From the NCBI RefSeq assembly GCF_022788695.1, contig NZ_CP085156.1:182684-246683 (forward strand): a DNA stretch of 64,000 nucleotides, written 5' to 3'. The position numbers were made by a program, and so were the translations under genes. The notes under the pieces are model-generated. The model searched no databases and was not told where the DNA came from. It worked only from the letters and a program-made list of their open reading frames with translations. Of this stretch, positions 11,019 to 20,380 are shown one piece after another (the stretch's first letter is position 1; each line of letters starts with the position of its first letter). The DNA comes from Pseudosulfitobacter sp. DSM 107133 (lineage in GTDB: Bacteria > Pseudomonadota > Alphaproteobacteria > Rhodobacterales > Rhodobacteraceae).

Positions 11019-12067
11019 GCTGTGCCCCCAAGTGCAGCAACAACAGCTGCCGTAATCTCATCGGTAGAGTTCTGACCGGGACGGGTGCCAATCCCCTGTG
11101 CGGTCGCCGTTTCGATAGCCTCCAGCACAGCGGCAGCGGCTTCGCCCTCGCCCAGATGCTCCAGCATCTGCGCCCCCGACCAGATCGCGGCAATCGGGTT
11201 GGCAATGTTCTTGCCCGCAATATCCGGTGCCGACCCGTGCACCGGTTCAAACATCGACGGCGCGCTGCGGTCGGGACAGATATTGGCCGAAGCGGCAAAG
11301 CCCAGCCCCCCCTGAATGGCAGCACCCAGATCGGTCAGGATGTCGCCAAACAGGTTCGAGGCGACAACCACGTCCAGATCCTGCGGGTTCATCACCATCT
11401 TGGCCGCCATGGCGTCGATATGCATGTGGCTGACCGTCACCTCGGGGTATTCAGCGGCCAGTTCGCGCGTGACCTCGTCCCAGAACACCATCGAATATTT
11501 CTGTGCGTTCGACTTGGTGACCGACGTCAGATGCTTGCGCCGCGCCTGTGCCTGTTCGAACCCATAGCGCAGGATACGTTCGACACCTTGGCGGGTGAAA
11601 ATTGACGTCTCGACCGCCACTTCGTTGTCGCGGCCCTGATGCACACGCCCGCCGGCACCGGAATATTCACCTTCGGTGTTTTCGCGGATACACAGGATGT
11701 CGAAACCTTCCGCCTTCAGCGGTCCTTCGACACCGGCCAGCAACCTGTGGGGCCGGATGTTGGCATATTGGTCGAACGCCTTGCGGATCGGCAGCAACAG
11801 ACCATGCAGCGACACCGCATCGGGCACCGTTTCGGGCCAGCCCACCGCCCCCAGAAAAATCGCATCAAAGCCGCGCAGCGTTTCAATGCCATCATCCGGC
11901 ATCATCGCACCCGTTCTGGCGTAGAATTCGCAAGACCACGGGAATGTCTGCGTTTCCAATGCAAAGCCAAAGCGCCGGGCGGCGGCATTCATCACCTCCA
12001 TGGCGGCGTCGGTGACATCAACGCCAATGCCATCACCGGGGATCAAAGCAAGATTATATGTGGTCAT
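11015..12067 (-). CDS. Tartrate dehydrogenase / D-malate dehydrogenase (isocitrate-isopropylmalate family)
   Basis: The 350-residue protein has the beta-decarboxylating dehydrogenase fold. It shows LIPGDGIGVDVTDAAMEV at the N-terminus, CIRENTEGEYSGAGGR with substrate-binding residues, the Lys in SVTKSNAQKYS, and NLFGDILTDLGAAIQGGLG with metal-binding Asp residues. The ENTEGEY form and length point to TDH/DmlA rather than isocitrate dehydrogenase. The start at 12067 is backed by AAGGAA seven bases upstream. It sits between two aldehyde dehydrogenase genes, suggesting oxidation of a hydroxy-diacid made by this operon. Substrate not proven. Confidence 0.9.
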   Translation of the reverse strand: MTTYNLALIPGDGIGVDVTDAAMEVMNAAARRFGFALETQTFPWSCEFYARTGAMMPDDGIETLRGFDAIFLGAVGWPETVPDAVSLHGLLLPIRKAFDQYANIRPHRLLAGVEGPLKAEGFDILCIRENTEGEYSGAGGRVHQGRDNEVAVETSIFTRQGVERILRYGFEQAQARRKHLTSVTKSNAQKYSMVFWDEVTRELAAEYPEVTVSHMHIDAMAAKMVMNPQDLDVVVASNLFGDILTDLGAAIQGGLGFAASANICPDRSAPSMFEPVHGSAPDIAGKNIANPIAAIWSGAQMLEHLGEGEAAAAVLEAIETATAQGIGTRPGQNSTDEITAAVVAALGGTA

Positions 12068-12084
12068 ATCCGTTTCCTTGGTCT

Positions 12085-13548
12085 TCACAGGTCGATCAGA
12101 ACCGATTTTGTTCGGCGGTTGGCGGCATAGGCCTCGCGGCCCAGATCCTTGCCCAAACCGCTGGATTTCCACCCGCCCGTGGGCAGGATGTGATCGGTCG
12201 AGCGGCCATAGCGGTTCACCCAAACGGTCCCCGCCTCGATCCGGCGGGTCAGACGCAGGGCGCGGCTGAGGTCGCGGGTAAACAGGCCCGCGCACAACCC
12301 ATAGGTCGGATGGCCGGCAAGAGCCATGGCTTCGTCATCGGTATCGAAAGTTTGAAAGGTAGCTACCGGTCCAAAAATCTCTTCGCGCAGGGCGGGGCTG
12401 GTGTCGGTCACGCCGGCCACCAGCGTCGGCTGATAATAACTGCCTTCGTGGTCAAAACGCGCACCGCCGCACAGCACCTCGCCGCCCTGATGCACCGCAG
12501 CCCTGACAATGCTGTCGATCCGCTCCAACTGCTTTTCGGAAATGATCGGGGAATAGCCCGCCGTGACCGCAAGGGTGTGCGCCGGACGGTGGCGGCCAAA
12601 GCGTTCCCTGACCTTTTCCGCCAGCGCGTCGGCGATGGCGCGCGCCACGATCAGACGCGAGCCTGCCACGCAAACCTGACCGGCATTCGAGGTAATCCCG
12701 CGATCAATACAGTCTGCCGCCAGATCCAGATCGGCATCGGCGCAGACGATCACCGGGCTCTTGCCCCCCAGCTCAAGCGTCATCGGCTTGATACCCGTGC
12801 GCGCGATGTTTTCCATGATCGCAGCCCCCGCGCGCGTCGATCCGGTGAACGACACCTTGTCAATCCCCGCATGTCCGGTGATCGCGGCACCCGTGACGGG
12901 TCCGTCGCCCAGAACCACGTTGATCAGCCCCGCCGGAAGCCCGGCGCGCACCGACAGTTCGGCCATATACAGGGTCGAATAAGGCGTCATTTCCGATGGT
13001 TTGATCACCACCGCATTGCCCGCCGCCAGTGCCGGCCCCAGCTTCCAGCCCGCCATGGAAATCGGGAAATTCCACGGGGTGATGGCCCCGACCACACCGT
13101 AAGGTTCATCCGAGATATAGCCGAAACTGCTGTCCGCTACGGGGGCCAGCGCACCGCCTTCCTTGTCCGCGAACTCTGCAAAAAAACGGATCTGTTCGGC
13201 GGTGATGCGTATGTCGCCTTCATGCACCTGCCAGTAGGGGCGCGACGAGCACACCGCTTCAAGCATGGCCAGCGTTTCGGCCTCGGCTTCGATCAGATCG
13301 GCCCATGCACACAGCGCCCGCAACCGCTCGCGCGGGGCAATACCGCCCCAGTTTGACGCGGCCAGCGCAGCACGCGCAGCCTTTACCGCACGGTCTACGG
13401 TCGCGGCGTCAGCAATGGGGATCTCGCCCAGTACCTGACCCGTCGAAGGCGACAGAACCGCAATCTGTCCGTCGCCGGCGACATGCTCGCCGCCGATAAA
13501 ATGGCTGTTGGGCAAAGCGATGCGGTCGGGTTCAACGGCAAAGATCAT
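12085..13548 (-). CDS. Aldehyde dehydrogenase family protein
   Basis: The 487-residue enzyme has the family motifs ITPWNFPISMAGWKLGPALA, VSFTGSTRAG, LELGGKSPV and catalytic Cys293 in NAGQVCVAGSR. The C-terminal NRYGRSTDHILPTGGWKSSG replaces the usual PFGG-KSSG motif, which hints at a specialised substrate. It heads the minus-strand set with the TDH-like and GabD-like genes. A TATAAT hexamer lies only about ten bases before the ATG, so the transcript could have a very short leader. Confidence 0.92.
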   Translation of the reverse strand: MIFAVEPDRIALPNSHFIGGEHVAGDGQIAVLSPSTGQVLGEIPIADAATVDRAVKAARAALAASNWGGIAPRERLRALCAWADLIEAEAETLAMLEAVCSSRPYWQVHEGDIRITAEQIRFFAEFADKEGGALAPVADSSFGYISDEPYGVVGAITPWNFPISMAGWKLGPALAAGNAVVIKPSEMTPYSTLYMAELSVRAGLPAGLINVVLGDGPVTGAAITGHAGIDKVSFTGSTRAGAAIMENIARTGIKPMTLELGGKSPVIVCADADLDLAADCIDRGITSNAGQVCVAGSRLIVARAIADALAEKVRERFGRHRPAHTLAVTAGYSPIISEKQLERIDSIVRAAVHQGGEVLCGGARFDHEGSYYQPTLVAGVTDTSPALREEIFGPVATFQTFDTDDEAMALAGHPTYGLCAGLFTRDLSRALRLTRRIEAGTVWVNRYGRSTDHILPTGGWKSSGLGKDLGREAYAANRRTKSVLIDL

Positions 13549-13567
13549 GTGTCACCTTATTATAGAA

Positions 13568-13664
13568 TTCTGCCTGAAAGATTGCGTATTTACCGCGGCG
13601 AAAGCTGCCGAAAGGCGCCTGTCCGCAGCATATTTCGCTGCATGTCCCCAGCTTTCAGGCAGAA
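13568..13664. repeat. 13-bp inverted repeat flanking the aldehyde dehydrogenase upstream region
   Basis: TTCTGCCTGAAAG (13568-13580) recurs as its exact complement CTTTCAGGCAGAA (13652-13664), 71 bp apart. The right copy overlaps the stop codon of the FAD oxidoreductase gene and the left copy adjoins the TATAAT before the aldehyde dehydrogenase. It could be a looping operator or part of a transcript-end structure. Function unknown. Confidence 0.45.
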
Positions 13665-15037
13665 GATTGTGCCGCATTTTCAGGCTCTGAGGCAATATAT
13701 GCGTCGACCGGCGCAGGGCGCACGGGCGGCTGGCCACGCAAACGGCCCACCTGCGCGGGGTGCAGCCCGGCCTGCGCGGCTATCACCTCGGCGCCGGCAA
13801 GCTGGCAATACCGGCCCTGACAGCGCCCCATGCCAACCCGTCCCAACGATTTGGCGCGGTTCGCTTCCGGCCCCGAAAGCGCCAGCGTTGCGCGCAAGTC
13901 GCCTGCGCTGATGCTTTCGCAGCGACACAGCACTGTCTCATCAGGCAAGGCGCGCACCATTTGCGCGGGCCAGGGAAAACCGCGCTGCATGGCCGTTGCA
14001 AACCGCTCCATGCGGCCAATGGCCTTTAGCGTGGCGCGGGCATCGGGCGCAGGCAGCCCCGCGTCGATCAGACAGGCCGTTGCCGCCAGCCTGCCCGCCA
14101 GTTCGGCCCCGTCAGCGCCAAGAATGCGCAGCCCGTCACCGGCCAGATACACGCCATCCCCGCCGCGCCCGAACGCATCGGTCCGGGGCAGCCATTGCGC
14201 GCTGGTCTTGTCCCAGTCAAAGGTCACGCCTGCCAGATCGGCCAGATGTGTTTCGGCCCGCAGGTGCCAGCCCATGCCGACCATGTCACAGGCGCTGACC
14301 CGCGCACGCCCCTTTGCATCGCGCCAATGCATGGCAACCGGTCCTGTGGCGTCTGTCTCGATCCGGTCCAGCTGAACGCCTGCATGATACCGCCGCCCAA
14401 GCTGCGCGCGCAACGACAGCCCCCGCAGCGCCACGCCGGGGCGTGCCAGCGCCATGCCGGCAAACCCGCGCGCCTGTGTGCGCAGTGTCGACGTGTCCAG
14501 CACCGCCGCAACCCGCGCGCCCGCTTTCAAAAGCTGTGCCGCCACCAGTGTCAGTAGCGGACCGGACCCGGCCAGCACCATGCGCCGCCCCAATGCAACG
14601 CCCTGCGCCTTGAGCGCAATCTGCGTGGCGCCCAAACTGTAGACCCCCGCGCTTTGCCAGCCCGGAACCGGTGCCAGACGGTCGGTGGCGCCGGTGGCCA
14701 GAATGACCCTGTCATAGGCGATGGTATGTACCCTGTCGGCCTGTAAAACCTGCGCCTGACCTGCCCCCAGCCCAAGCACCGACGCGCGCATGTGATAACC
14801 AAGCTGCCCCAGCCCCAGCATCTGTTCAAAACATTGGTGCAGCGCATCGGCCTTTGCCGCCTCTGATCCATACAACACCTTGGAGGAGCGCTGGAAATTC
14901 TCGGGCGGGCGGCGATAAATCTGCCCGCCGGCGCGCGCGCCTTCGTCAACCACAACAGGATGCAAACCCGCCGCAACCAGCACTTGCGCCGCGCGGATGC
15001 CCGCAGGCCCCGCCCCCACGATCAGCACCCGCGTCAT
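13655..15037 (-). CDS. FAD/NAD(P) oxidoreductase with BFD-like [2Fe-2S] domain (HcnB / OoxA / D-hydroxyproline dehydrogenase type)
   Basis: The 460-residue protein starts with an FAD-binding GxGxxG (VLIVGAGPAGIRAAQVL) and has a second dinucleotide motif around MVLAGSGPLL. It ends with a BFD-like cluster domain, CRCESIS followed by GRCQGRYCQ, giving the four cysteines. This architecture is that of the alpha subunit of heteromeric amine dehydrogenases such as HcnB, octopine/nopaline oxidase subunit A and D-hydroxyproline dehydrogenase. A beta (DAO-type) subunit is not in the operon, but DAO-type proteins lie at 20476 and 21594. Its ATG overlaps the TGA of the [2Fe-2S] subunit gene upstream. Confidence 0.88.
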   Translation of the reverse strand: MTRVLIVGAGPAGIRAAQVLVAAGLHPVVVDEGARAGGQIYRRPPENFQRSSKVLYGSEAAKADALHQCFEQMLGLGQLGYHMRASVLGLGAGQAQVLQADRVHTIAYDRVILATGATDRLAPVPGWQSAGVYSLGATQIALKAQGVALGRRMVLAGSGPLLTLVAAQLLKAGARVAAVLDTSTLRTQARGFAGMALARPGVALRGLSLRAQLGRRYHAGVQLDRIETDATGPVAMHWRDAKGRARVSACDMVGMGWHLRAETHLADLAGVTFDWDKTSAQWLPRTDAFGRGGDGVYLAGDGLRILGADGAELAGRLAATACLIDAGLPAPDARATLKAIGRMERFATAMQRGFPWPAQMVRALPDETVLCRCESISAGDLRATLALSGPEANRAKSLGRVGMGRCQGRYCQLAGAEVIAAQAGLHPAQVGRLRGQPPVRPAPVDAYIASEPENAAQSSA

Positions 15038-15336
15038 AGCAGATGCCATTCATCAGGCGCGTCGCTCAGCAGGCGCATCCCCGCCGCCAGCGGCGTGGAA
15101 CAGGCACGCAGGCGGGGGCCGGTTTCCTGCCAGACCCAACAGTCCTGACAGGCGCCCATCAGACAGAACCCCGCGCGGTTTTCGGCCCCGAACTCTGACC
15201 TGCGCAGGCTTTTGCGCACCATCAGGATTGCCGTCAGCACCGTGTCCCCTTCCAAAGCGTCAAAGGGCAGACCGTCCAGATGAAACGACACCGGCGCGCG
15301 CCCAGTTTCGGCCAGCCGGACGATCTGCCCGCTCAT
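15034..15336 (-). CDS. [2Fe-2S]-binding small subunit (HcnA-like)
   Basis: The 100-residue protein resembles the plant-type [2Fe-2S] gamma subunits that accompany HcnB-like oxidoreductases. It has a ferredoxin-like N-terminus (VSFHLDGLPFDALEGDTVLTAIL) and a cysteine cluster CLMGACQDCWVW plus RLRACSTPL. It should pass electrons between the FAD subunits of the amine dehydrogenase. It overlaps both neighbours by ATGA: with the 3' end of the HyuB gene and with the start of the FAD subunit gene. This ties the redox unit to the hydantoinase pair at translation level. Confidence 0.88.
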   Translation of the reverse strand: MSGQIVRLAETGRAPVSFHLDGLPFDALEGDTVLTAILMVRKSLRRSEFGAENRAGFCLMGACQDCWVWQETGPRLRACSTPLAAGMRLLSDAPDEWHLL

Positions 15337-17318
15337 TCTGCGGCCTCTGCCGAGGCTGGCAGCTGTGGCAGGTCGGCAAACCGCGCGCAGGTTTCGGCAA
15401 ATGCGGTATCCACACCCTCGGCCCCGCTGCGCCCTGCCATCCGGCGAAAGATTTCGGTCTTGGCAAAAAAGCGCCAGTGGATCGGCAATGCCGCCAGAAT
15501 ATCCGTCAACCGGTCATAGGCCGCCGCGTTCCACTGCGCTTCGTAGCCATCGCGTTCGGGACCATAGTGGAAATGCGCCGCATGTGTCGGCATCGTAGCG
15601 CGCAGCGCCTCGGTCGCCGCCTCGTCAACTGCACCCTTGTCCAACACGACCCCGTATTCAGCCTGTGCCACAGATGCCGAAACATAGCCCCGCGCCACAT
15701 CCTGCGCCACGCGCCACGCCGCCCGCTGCAGGGGATCGCCGCGCCCGCCACCCCCGGCCGAGCGGATCTCGATCACATCGCCAGGTTGCAATATCGCGGT
15801 GTCCCTGGCACCCAGGGGACGTTCGGCGTTGCTGTCGGGGTTGATGACCATATCGGCCAGCCCGCCCGCATGGCCGCCCAGCACGCCCCACGGGCGAAAG
15901 AACGACCGGTCGCGGTTGCGCGCGGTGATGCGCGTGTCGGGGGCAAAGACCCTGAACGCCATCTCGGTCGCCAGACCGCCGCGCCAGTATCCGGCCCCGC
16001 CACTGTCGCGCGCCAGCCCGTATTTCACGAATTCCACCGGCACTTCGGTCTCGGTGATCTCGATCGGCGTGTTCTTGAGATAGGCCGCATCCGCCCCCGA
16101 TCCGTTGGTGCCATCGCGGTGCGGCATGCCGCCGCCACCGCCCACCACCGGGTTGATCGCGGCAATCACGGTTTTCTGCGTGCGCTCGTCACGGGTCATG
16201 ACGTTGACGATACAGTTGTTGCCCGCAGGCGCCGCCGGCATCCGGTCGGGAATGGCCTGCGAGAATGCGCCAAAGATCACCGACCGCAACCGCGCACAGG
16301 TCAGCGACCGCATCCCGACCGCTGCCGGTTCAACCGGGTTCAGAACCGTGCCTTGCGGCGCGATGCAGGTAAAGGGCCGCGTCAGGCCGGTGTTCAGCAG
16401 AATACGCGGATTCAGCGTGTACAGCACATAATAGACCCCCACCAACAGGATCGTGTGGCGCGGATCGCCCCCTGACGGGACGTTCAGCGACGATCCAAGC
16501 TGCGGATCCGAACCGGTAAAATCCAGCACCGCGCTGTCGCCGTTGATGCGCAGGGTCAGCTTCAACCGGCAGGGATTGGCGTGATCGCTGTCTTCATCCG
16601 CATAATCGGCAAACACATATTCACCGTCCGGGATCGCTGACAGGATATCCCGTGCCTGCGCCTCGGCCTGATCCATCAGCGCCGCAACGCCCTGCACAAA
16701 TCCGGCCTTGCCAAAGCGTGCCGCCATCGCCTGCACTTTGCGCTCGCCCGTGGCCAGTGCGCCGACCAGCGCCTTGATGTCGCCGATGTTCAGCGCAGGT
16801 TTGCGCACGTTGGTTTCCATGATCCGCAGGATCTGCTGATCGAAAACGCCCTCGTTCACCAGCTTCATCGGCGGAAAGCGGATGCCTTCCTGATGGATTT
16901 CGGTCAGCGACCGCGACAGGGACGCGGGCACCGCGCCGCCCATATCGGTGTTGTGGATATGGCCGCCGGTCCAGGCGATGATCTCATCCTCGACAAAGAC
17001 AGGCCGCCACAGATGCGTGTCGGGCGCATGGGTCGCGACATGGCCGGAGTACGGATCGTTGGTAAAGGCCACATCGCCGGGGCGATAGTCATCGACCATG
17101 TCGATCGCGCGCCCGTAGGTCAGACCCGGATACCAGGTGGCACCCAGCTCCATCGGCACGCCAAAGGTATCGCCCGCCCGGTCCATCAACATGACGGTAA
17201 AGTCCTGCGTTTCCTTGACAAAAGCCGAATGGGCCGTGCGGTGCAGGGTCAGGGCCATATTTTCAGCCGCGGCGCGGGCGTGGTTGGCCAGCACCTGAAG
17301 GGTCATTTTATCAAACAT
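15333..17318 (-). CDS. hyuB: Hydantoinase B / 5-oxoprolinase B family protein (HyuB)
   Basis: The 661-residue protein has the HyuB hallmarks: an early AENMALTLHRTAHSAFVKE segment, FTNDPYSGHVATHAPD, HIHNTDMGGAVPAS and a late glycine-rich RSAGGGGRGDP. With HyuA it forms ATP-dependent amidohydrolases or carboxylases acting on lactams, hydantoins or ketones. About 80-90 residues follow the usual end of the family core, a tail of unknown role. The start overlaps the end of hyuA by 8 nt; Met5 is a possible alternative. It is part of a tight four-gene unit hyuA-hyuB-[2Fe-2S]-FAD. Confidence 0.92.
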   Translation of the reverse strand: MFDKMTLQVLANHARAAAENMALTLHRTAHSAFVKETQDFTVMLMDRAGDTFGVPMELGATWYPGLTYGRAIDMVDDYRPGDVAFTNDPYSGHVATHAPDTHLWRPVFVEDEIIAWTGGHIHNTDMGGAVPASLSRSLTEIHQEGIRFPPMKLVNEGVFDQQILRIMETNVRKPALNIGDIKALVGALATGERKVQAMAARFGKAGFVQGVAALMDQAEAQARDILSAIPDGEYVFADYADEDSDHANPCRLKLTLRINGDSAVLDFTGSDPQLGSSLNVPSGGDPRHTILLVGVYYVLYTLNPRILLNTGLTRPFTCIAPQGTVLNPVEPAAVGMRSLTCARLRSVIFGAFSQAIPDRMPAAPAGNNCIVNVMTRDERTQKTVIAAINPVVGGGGGMPHRDGTNGSGADAAYLKNTPIEITETEVPVEFVKYGLARDSGGAGYWRGGLATEMAFRVFAPDTRITARNRDRSFFRPWGVLGGHAGGLADMVINPDSNAERPLGARDTAILQPGDVIEIRSAGGGGRGDPLQRAAWRVAQDVARGYVSASVAQAEYGVVLDKGAVDEAATEALRATMPTHAAHFHYGPERDGYEAQWNAAAYDRLTDILAALPIHWRFFAKTEIFRRMAGRSGAEGVDTAFAETCARFADLPQLPASAEAAE

Positions 17319-19377
17319 CGGTGGGCTCCACGAGATTCAGGTGAATGTTCAGATGCTGGTCCGTGCGCGCCTGCGCACCCGAAGGAATTGCAAAGGTGGT
17401 GTCTTCCTGCGCCACGATGGCAGGGCCGTCGAACACCGCCCCCGCAGCAAGCTGGTTGCGATCATACAGCGGCACGTTTTGCCAGTCTTCCAGCCAGACC
17501 GGAACATGGCGCTGCGGTGTCGCCGCTGCACCGCCGGTTTCGGCATCGGGAAACTCGGGTTTCGGCCCCGCCCCCAAAGCGGACAGTCGCAGGTTCACCA
17601 CCTCGATCTGCCCGTCGGGGTCGTCGAAATCATAGATCCTGCGATGGGTGTCATGAAAGGCCTGTGCCATACGATCAGGCGCATCAAAGCAATCTGTCTC
17701 AAGTGCAACTTCGATTTCATAGCTTTGTCCGGCATAACGCATGTCCGCAGACAACCGCAGCTCGGCTGCGCCGTCATGGCCCTGTGCTTGCAGCCATGCA
17801 TGACCCTCGGCGCTCAGCGCGTCGAATTCAGCCCGCAGCACCGGCATTGCAGCATCGTCCAGCGGGGCAAAAACCGTGCGGATAAAATCACCACGCAAAT
17901 CGGCCACCAGCCCGCCAAGCGCCGACACGACCCCCGGCCTGCGCGGCGCGATCACCCGTTTCATACCCAGTTCACGGGCCAGAAACGCACCCAGCATCGG
18001 ACCGCCACCGCCAAAGGGCATCAGCGCAAAGTCACGCAGATCGACACCGGCCCGCGACGAGAGTTTTTCCACCTCGACGAACATTTCCGAAATCGCAATG
18101 TCCAGAATGGCCTGCGCGGTTTCCTCGTTGCTGCGGCCCAGCTGTTCAGCCAGCCGCCCGATTGCCTTGCGCGCCAGATCAACGTCCATGTTCAGCTGGC
18201 CATAGGCCATTTCCGAATGTCCAAGCCAGCCGCATACGGCCAGCGCATCGGTCACTGTCGCGGCTTCTCCGCCGCGCCCATAGCAGGCCGGTCCGGGGGC
18301 TGATCCCGCAGATTCGGGGCCCACCCGCAACACGCCGCGATCATCCACTGTTGCAATCGACCCGCCGCCGATCCCGATCGAGCTGACCGAAACAGAGGGA
18401 ATATGCAGCGGAAACGGCCCGATCAGCTCATCGCTGCCATATTGCACCTCGCCGTCCACGATCAGCGCAAAATCGGCAGAGGTGCCGCCGATGTCCAGCG
18501 TCAGCACCCGTGCCTCGCCCGCCTGACGCGCCAGCCATGCGGCCCCAATCACACCCGATGCAGTGCCTGACAGCAACATCGACACACAGTCCCGACGCCC
18601 TTCGCCCGCGCTCATCAGCCCGCCGTTGGATTTGGTCAGCATCGCCCGTGCCGGCACGCCCTGTCCGGCAAGCCGGTCCTCCAGCGCACTCAGATATCCC
18701 GACACCCGCGGATGCACATAGCCGTTCAGGATCGCGGTCGAGCTGCGTTCGTATTCGCGGATCACCGGCCAGACCTCGCTGGAGGTAAAGACGAACAGGT
18801 CAGGCGCAGCAGCTTCGATCAGCGCCTTCACCTCGGTTTCCTGTGTGCCGTCGCGCCAGCTGTGCAGCAGGGCGACGATAACGCCCTCGGCTCCGGCAGC
18901 TTTGGCCGCTTTGGCCGCCGCCGCCACGGCCTCCTTGTCCGCGTCTGCCGAAACGCTGCCGTTGGCACGCATCCGGGCGTTGACGCCAAACACCATATCG
19001 CGGGCAATTAAAGGCTCGGCGCGGTTGCAAAACAGCGAATACATATCGGGCATCCGCAGCCGCGCCAGTTCGATCACATCCTCGAAACCGGCGTTGGTGA
19101 CCAGCGCCAGCTTGGCCCCCTTGCGTTGCAGGATGGTGTTGATCCCCACCGTGGTGCCATGCACAAACCGGCTGACAGCTGTGGGGTCCATCCCCTCGCG
19201 CTCGGCCAAAAGGGTCAATCCGGTCAGCAATTCGGCCCCCGGATCGTCCGGCGTGGTCAGCACCTTGAGCGAGGCGACACGCCCCGAAACAGCCTCAAGC
19301 GCACAGAAATCCATGAAAGTGCCGCCAATATCGACACCAATCTTCCAATCCGCTTTTAAGGGCGTGCTGCCATCCAT
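17311..19377 (-). CDS. hyuA: Hydantoinase A / 5-oxoprolinase A family protein (HyuA)
   Basis: The 688-residue protein has the ATP-binding start WKIGVDIGGTFMDFCA and the conserved RFVHGTTVGINTIL. Further motifs are LTLDIGGTSADFALI, ACYGRGGEAATVTDA and MPFGGGGPMLGAFLAREL, all typical of HyuA/OplahA. It is the ATPase half of an ATP-dependent lactam or hydantoin hydrolase. It is the first gene of the minus-strand operon, with AAAGGAC as RBS. A palindrome CATAAG-N5-CTTATG, the candidate LysR site, lies about 90 bp upstream. Confidence 0.93.
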   Translation of the reverse strand: MDGSTPLKADWKIGVDIGGTFMDFCALEAVSGRVASLKVLTTPDDPGAELLTGLTLLAEREGMDPTAVSRFVHGTTVGINTILQRKGAKLALVTNAGFEDVIELARLRMPDMYSLFCNRAEPLIARDMVFGVNARMRANGSVSADADKEAVAAAAKAAKAAGAEGVIVALLHSWRDGTQETEVKALIEAAAPDLFVFTSSEVWPVIREYERSSTAILNGYVHPRVSGYLSALEDRLAGQGVPARAMLTKSNGGLMSAGEGRRDCVSMLLSGTASGVIGAAWLARQAGEARVLTLDIGGTSADFALIVDGEVQYGSDELIGPFPLHIPSVSVSSIGIGGGSIATVDDRGVLRVGPESAGSAPGPACYGRGGEAATVTDALAVCGWLGHSEMAYGQLNMDVDLARKAIGRLAEQLGRSNEETAQAILDIAISEMFVEVEKLSSRAGVDLRDFALMPFGGGGPMLGAFLARELGMKRVIAPRRPGVVSALGGLVADLRGDFIRTVFAPLDDAAMPVLRAEFDALSAEGHAWLQAQGHDGAAELRLSADMRYAGQSYEIEVALETDCFDAPDRMAQAFHDTHRRIYDFDDPDGQIEVVNLRLSALGAGPKPEFPDAETGGAAATPQRHVPVWLEDWQNVPLYDRNQLAAGAVFDGPAIVAQEDTTFAIPSGAQARTDQHLNIHLNLVEPTDV

Positions 19378-19447
19378 GATGTTGTCCTTTCAGGTACAGG
19401 TCTGCGTTGCCCCTAGCTGAGCAGAAAGCGGCAAACCGGTCCAAGAC

Positions 19448-19464
19448 GCATGCAGAGTGCATGC
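19448..19464. repeat. GCATGC inverted pair upstream of hyuA
   Basis: Two GCATGC hexamers (19448-19453 and 19459-19464) are spaced by AGAGT between hyuA and the LysR gene, directly beside the CATAAG-N5-CTTATG site. They may form a second half of a LysR binding region. Function is inferred only from position. Confidence 0.35.
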
Positions 19465-19480
19465 ATAAGGCAGACTTATG
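19464..19480. promoter_or_regulatory. Candidate LysR operator 1, CATAAG-N5-CTTATG
   Basis: A perfect 6-bp-arm palindrome (CATAAG, spacer GCAGA, CTTATG) overlaps the stop codon of the LysR gene and lies about 90 bp before hyuA. The same motif with one mismatch occurs at 20381-20397, at the other end of the regulator gene. LysR proteins usually bind T-N11-A palindromes, which this fits. Confidence 0.55.
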
Positions 19481-20372
19481 GGCTGGCGGAAAGCCGGTCC
19501 GCACAGACCGCGCGGATCTGGTCGCGCATGATCTCTTCCGCGCGCGACAGCCCCTTGCCCCGCAGTGTCAGCAGTGACAGGGGCAGATCGGGCGCATGGC
19601 TAAGCGGGCGGGTGACCACATGATCGAACTGCCCCCAGGGCAGCAGCGAATCCACAACTGCCACGCCCAGACCGGCCTGCACAAACCCCACAGCGGTGAT
19701 CGACACGTCAATCTCAAGCTGTGGCGCAAACCGCTGCCCCGCGCGGCGTGCGGCCTTGTCCAGTTCATCATGCGGGCGGGTTGAACTGCGGTAGGAAATA
19801 ATGGTTTCAGCTTCCAGATCGGCGAAACTCACCTCGTCCCGTTCTGCCAGGGGATGCGCCTGCGGCAGCAGGCAGCAGAACGACGTGGCACCCAACCGTT
19901 CAACCGCGATGTCCGGCGGCAGATGGTCATCCAACGCAAGCGCCAGCGCCGAATCTCCGGCGCGCAACATCGTGACCAGTGATGAAATCGGCGCCACATT
20001 CGAGCGCAGCAAAATATCGGGATGCAACGCGCGATACTGCGCAAGGATCAGCGGCAGCAAAGACATCGCCGGCGGGGCCGACGCCCCGACCCGCACCAGA
20101 CCGGCGCGCCCCAACCGCAAATCCTGGGTTTTGCGGCGCAACCCTTCCAACCCGCCAAACAGTCGCTCGGCTTCGGGGTATAACTCCAGCGCCTCGGCGG
20201 TGGGCCGCAACCGGCCCTTTTCGCGGTCAAACAAGGCAAAGCCCAGCTCATCCTCGCAATGCATCAAAATCTGGCTCAGCGCGGGCTGTGAGATATTCAG
20301 CTGCCGCGCCGCTTCTGTCACGGTACCCGCCCGCATCACCGCGGTAAAAACTTCAAGCTGTCGCGCGCGCAT
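19476..20372 (-). CDS. LysR-family transcriptional regulator
   Basis: The 298-residue protein has the LysR winged helix at residues 1-60 (MRARQLEVFTAVMRAGTVTE, then AARQLNISQPALSQ) and a periplasmic-binding-like effector domain. The start MRARQ at 20372 is chosen because it gives the standard LysR N-terminus; a frame extension to 20519 would overlap the divergent promoter. It lies between hyuA (same strand) and a divergent FAD oxidoreductase gene. Matching palindromes at both ends of the gene suggest it controls both. Confidence 0.93.
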   Translation of the reverse strand: MRARQLEVFTAVMRAGTVTEAARQLNISQPALSQILMHCEDELGFALFDREKGRLRPTAEALELYPEAERLFGGLEGLRRKTQDLRLGRAGLVRVGASAPPAMSLLPLILAQYRALHPDILLRSNVAPISSLVTMLRAGDSALALALDDHLPPDIAVERLGATSFCCLLPQAHPLAERDEVSFADLEAETIISYRSSTRPHDELDKAARRAGQRFAPQLEIDVSITAVGFVQAGLGVAVVDSLLPWGQFDHVVTRPLSHAPDLPLSLLTLRGKGLSRAEEIMRDQIRAVCADRLSASP

Positions 20373-20380
20373 GCTGCCCC

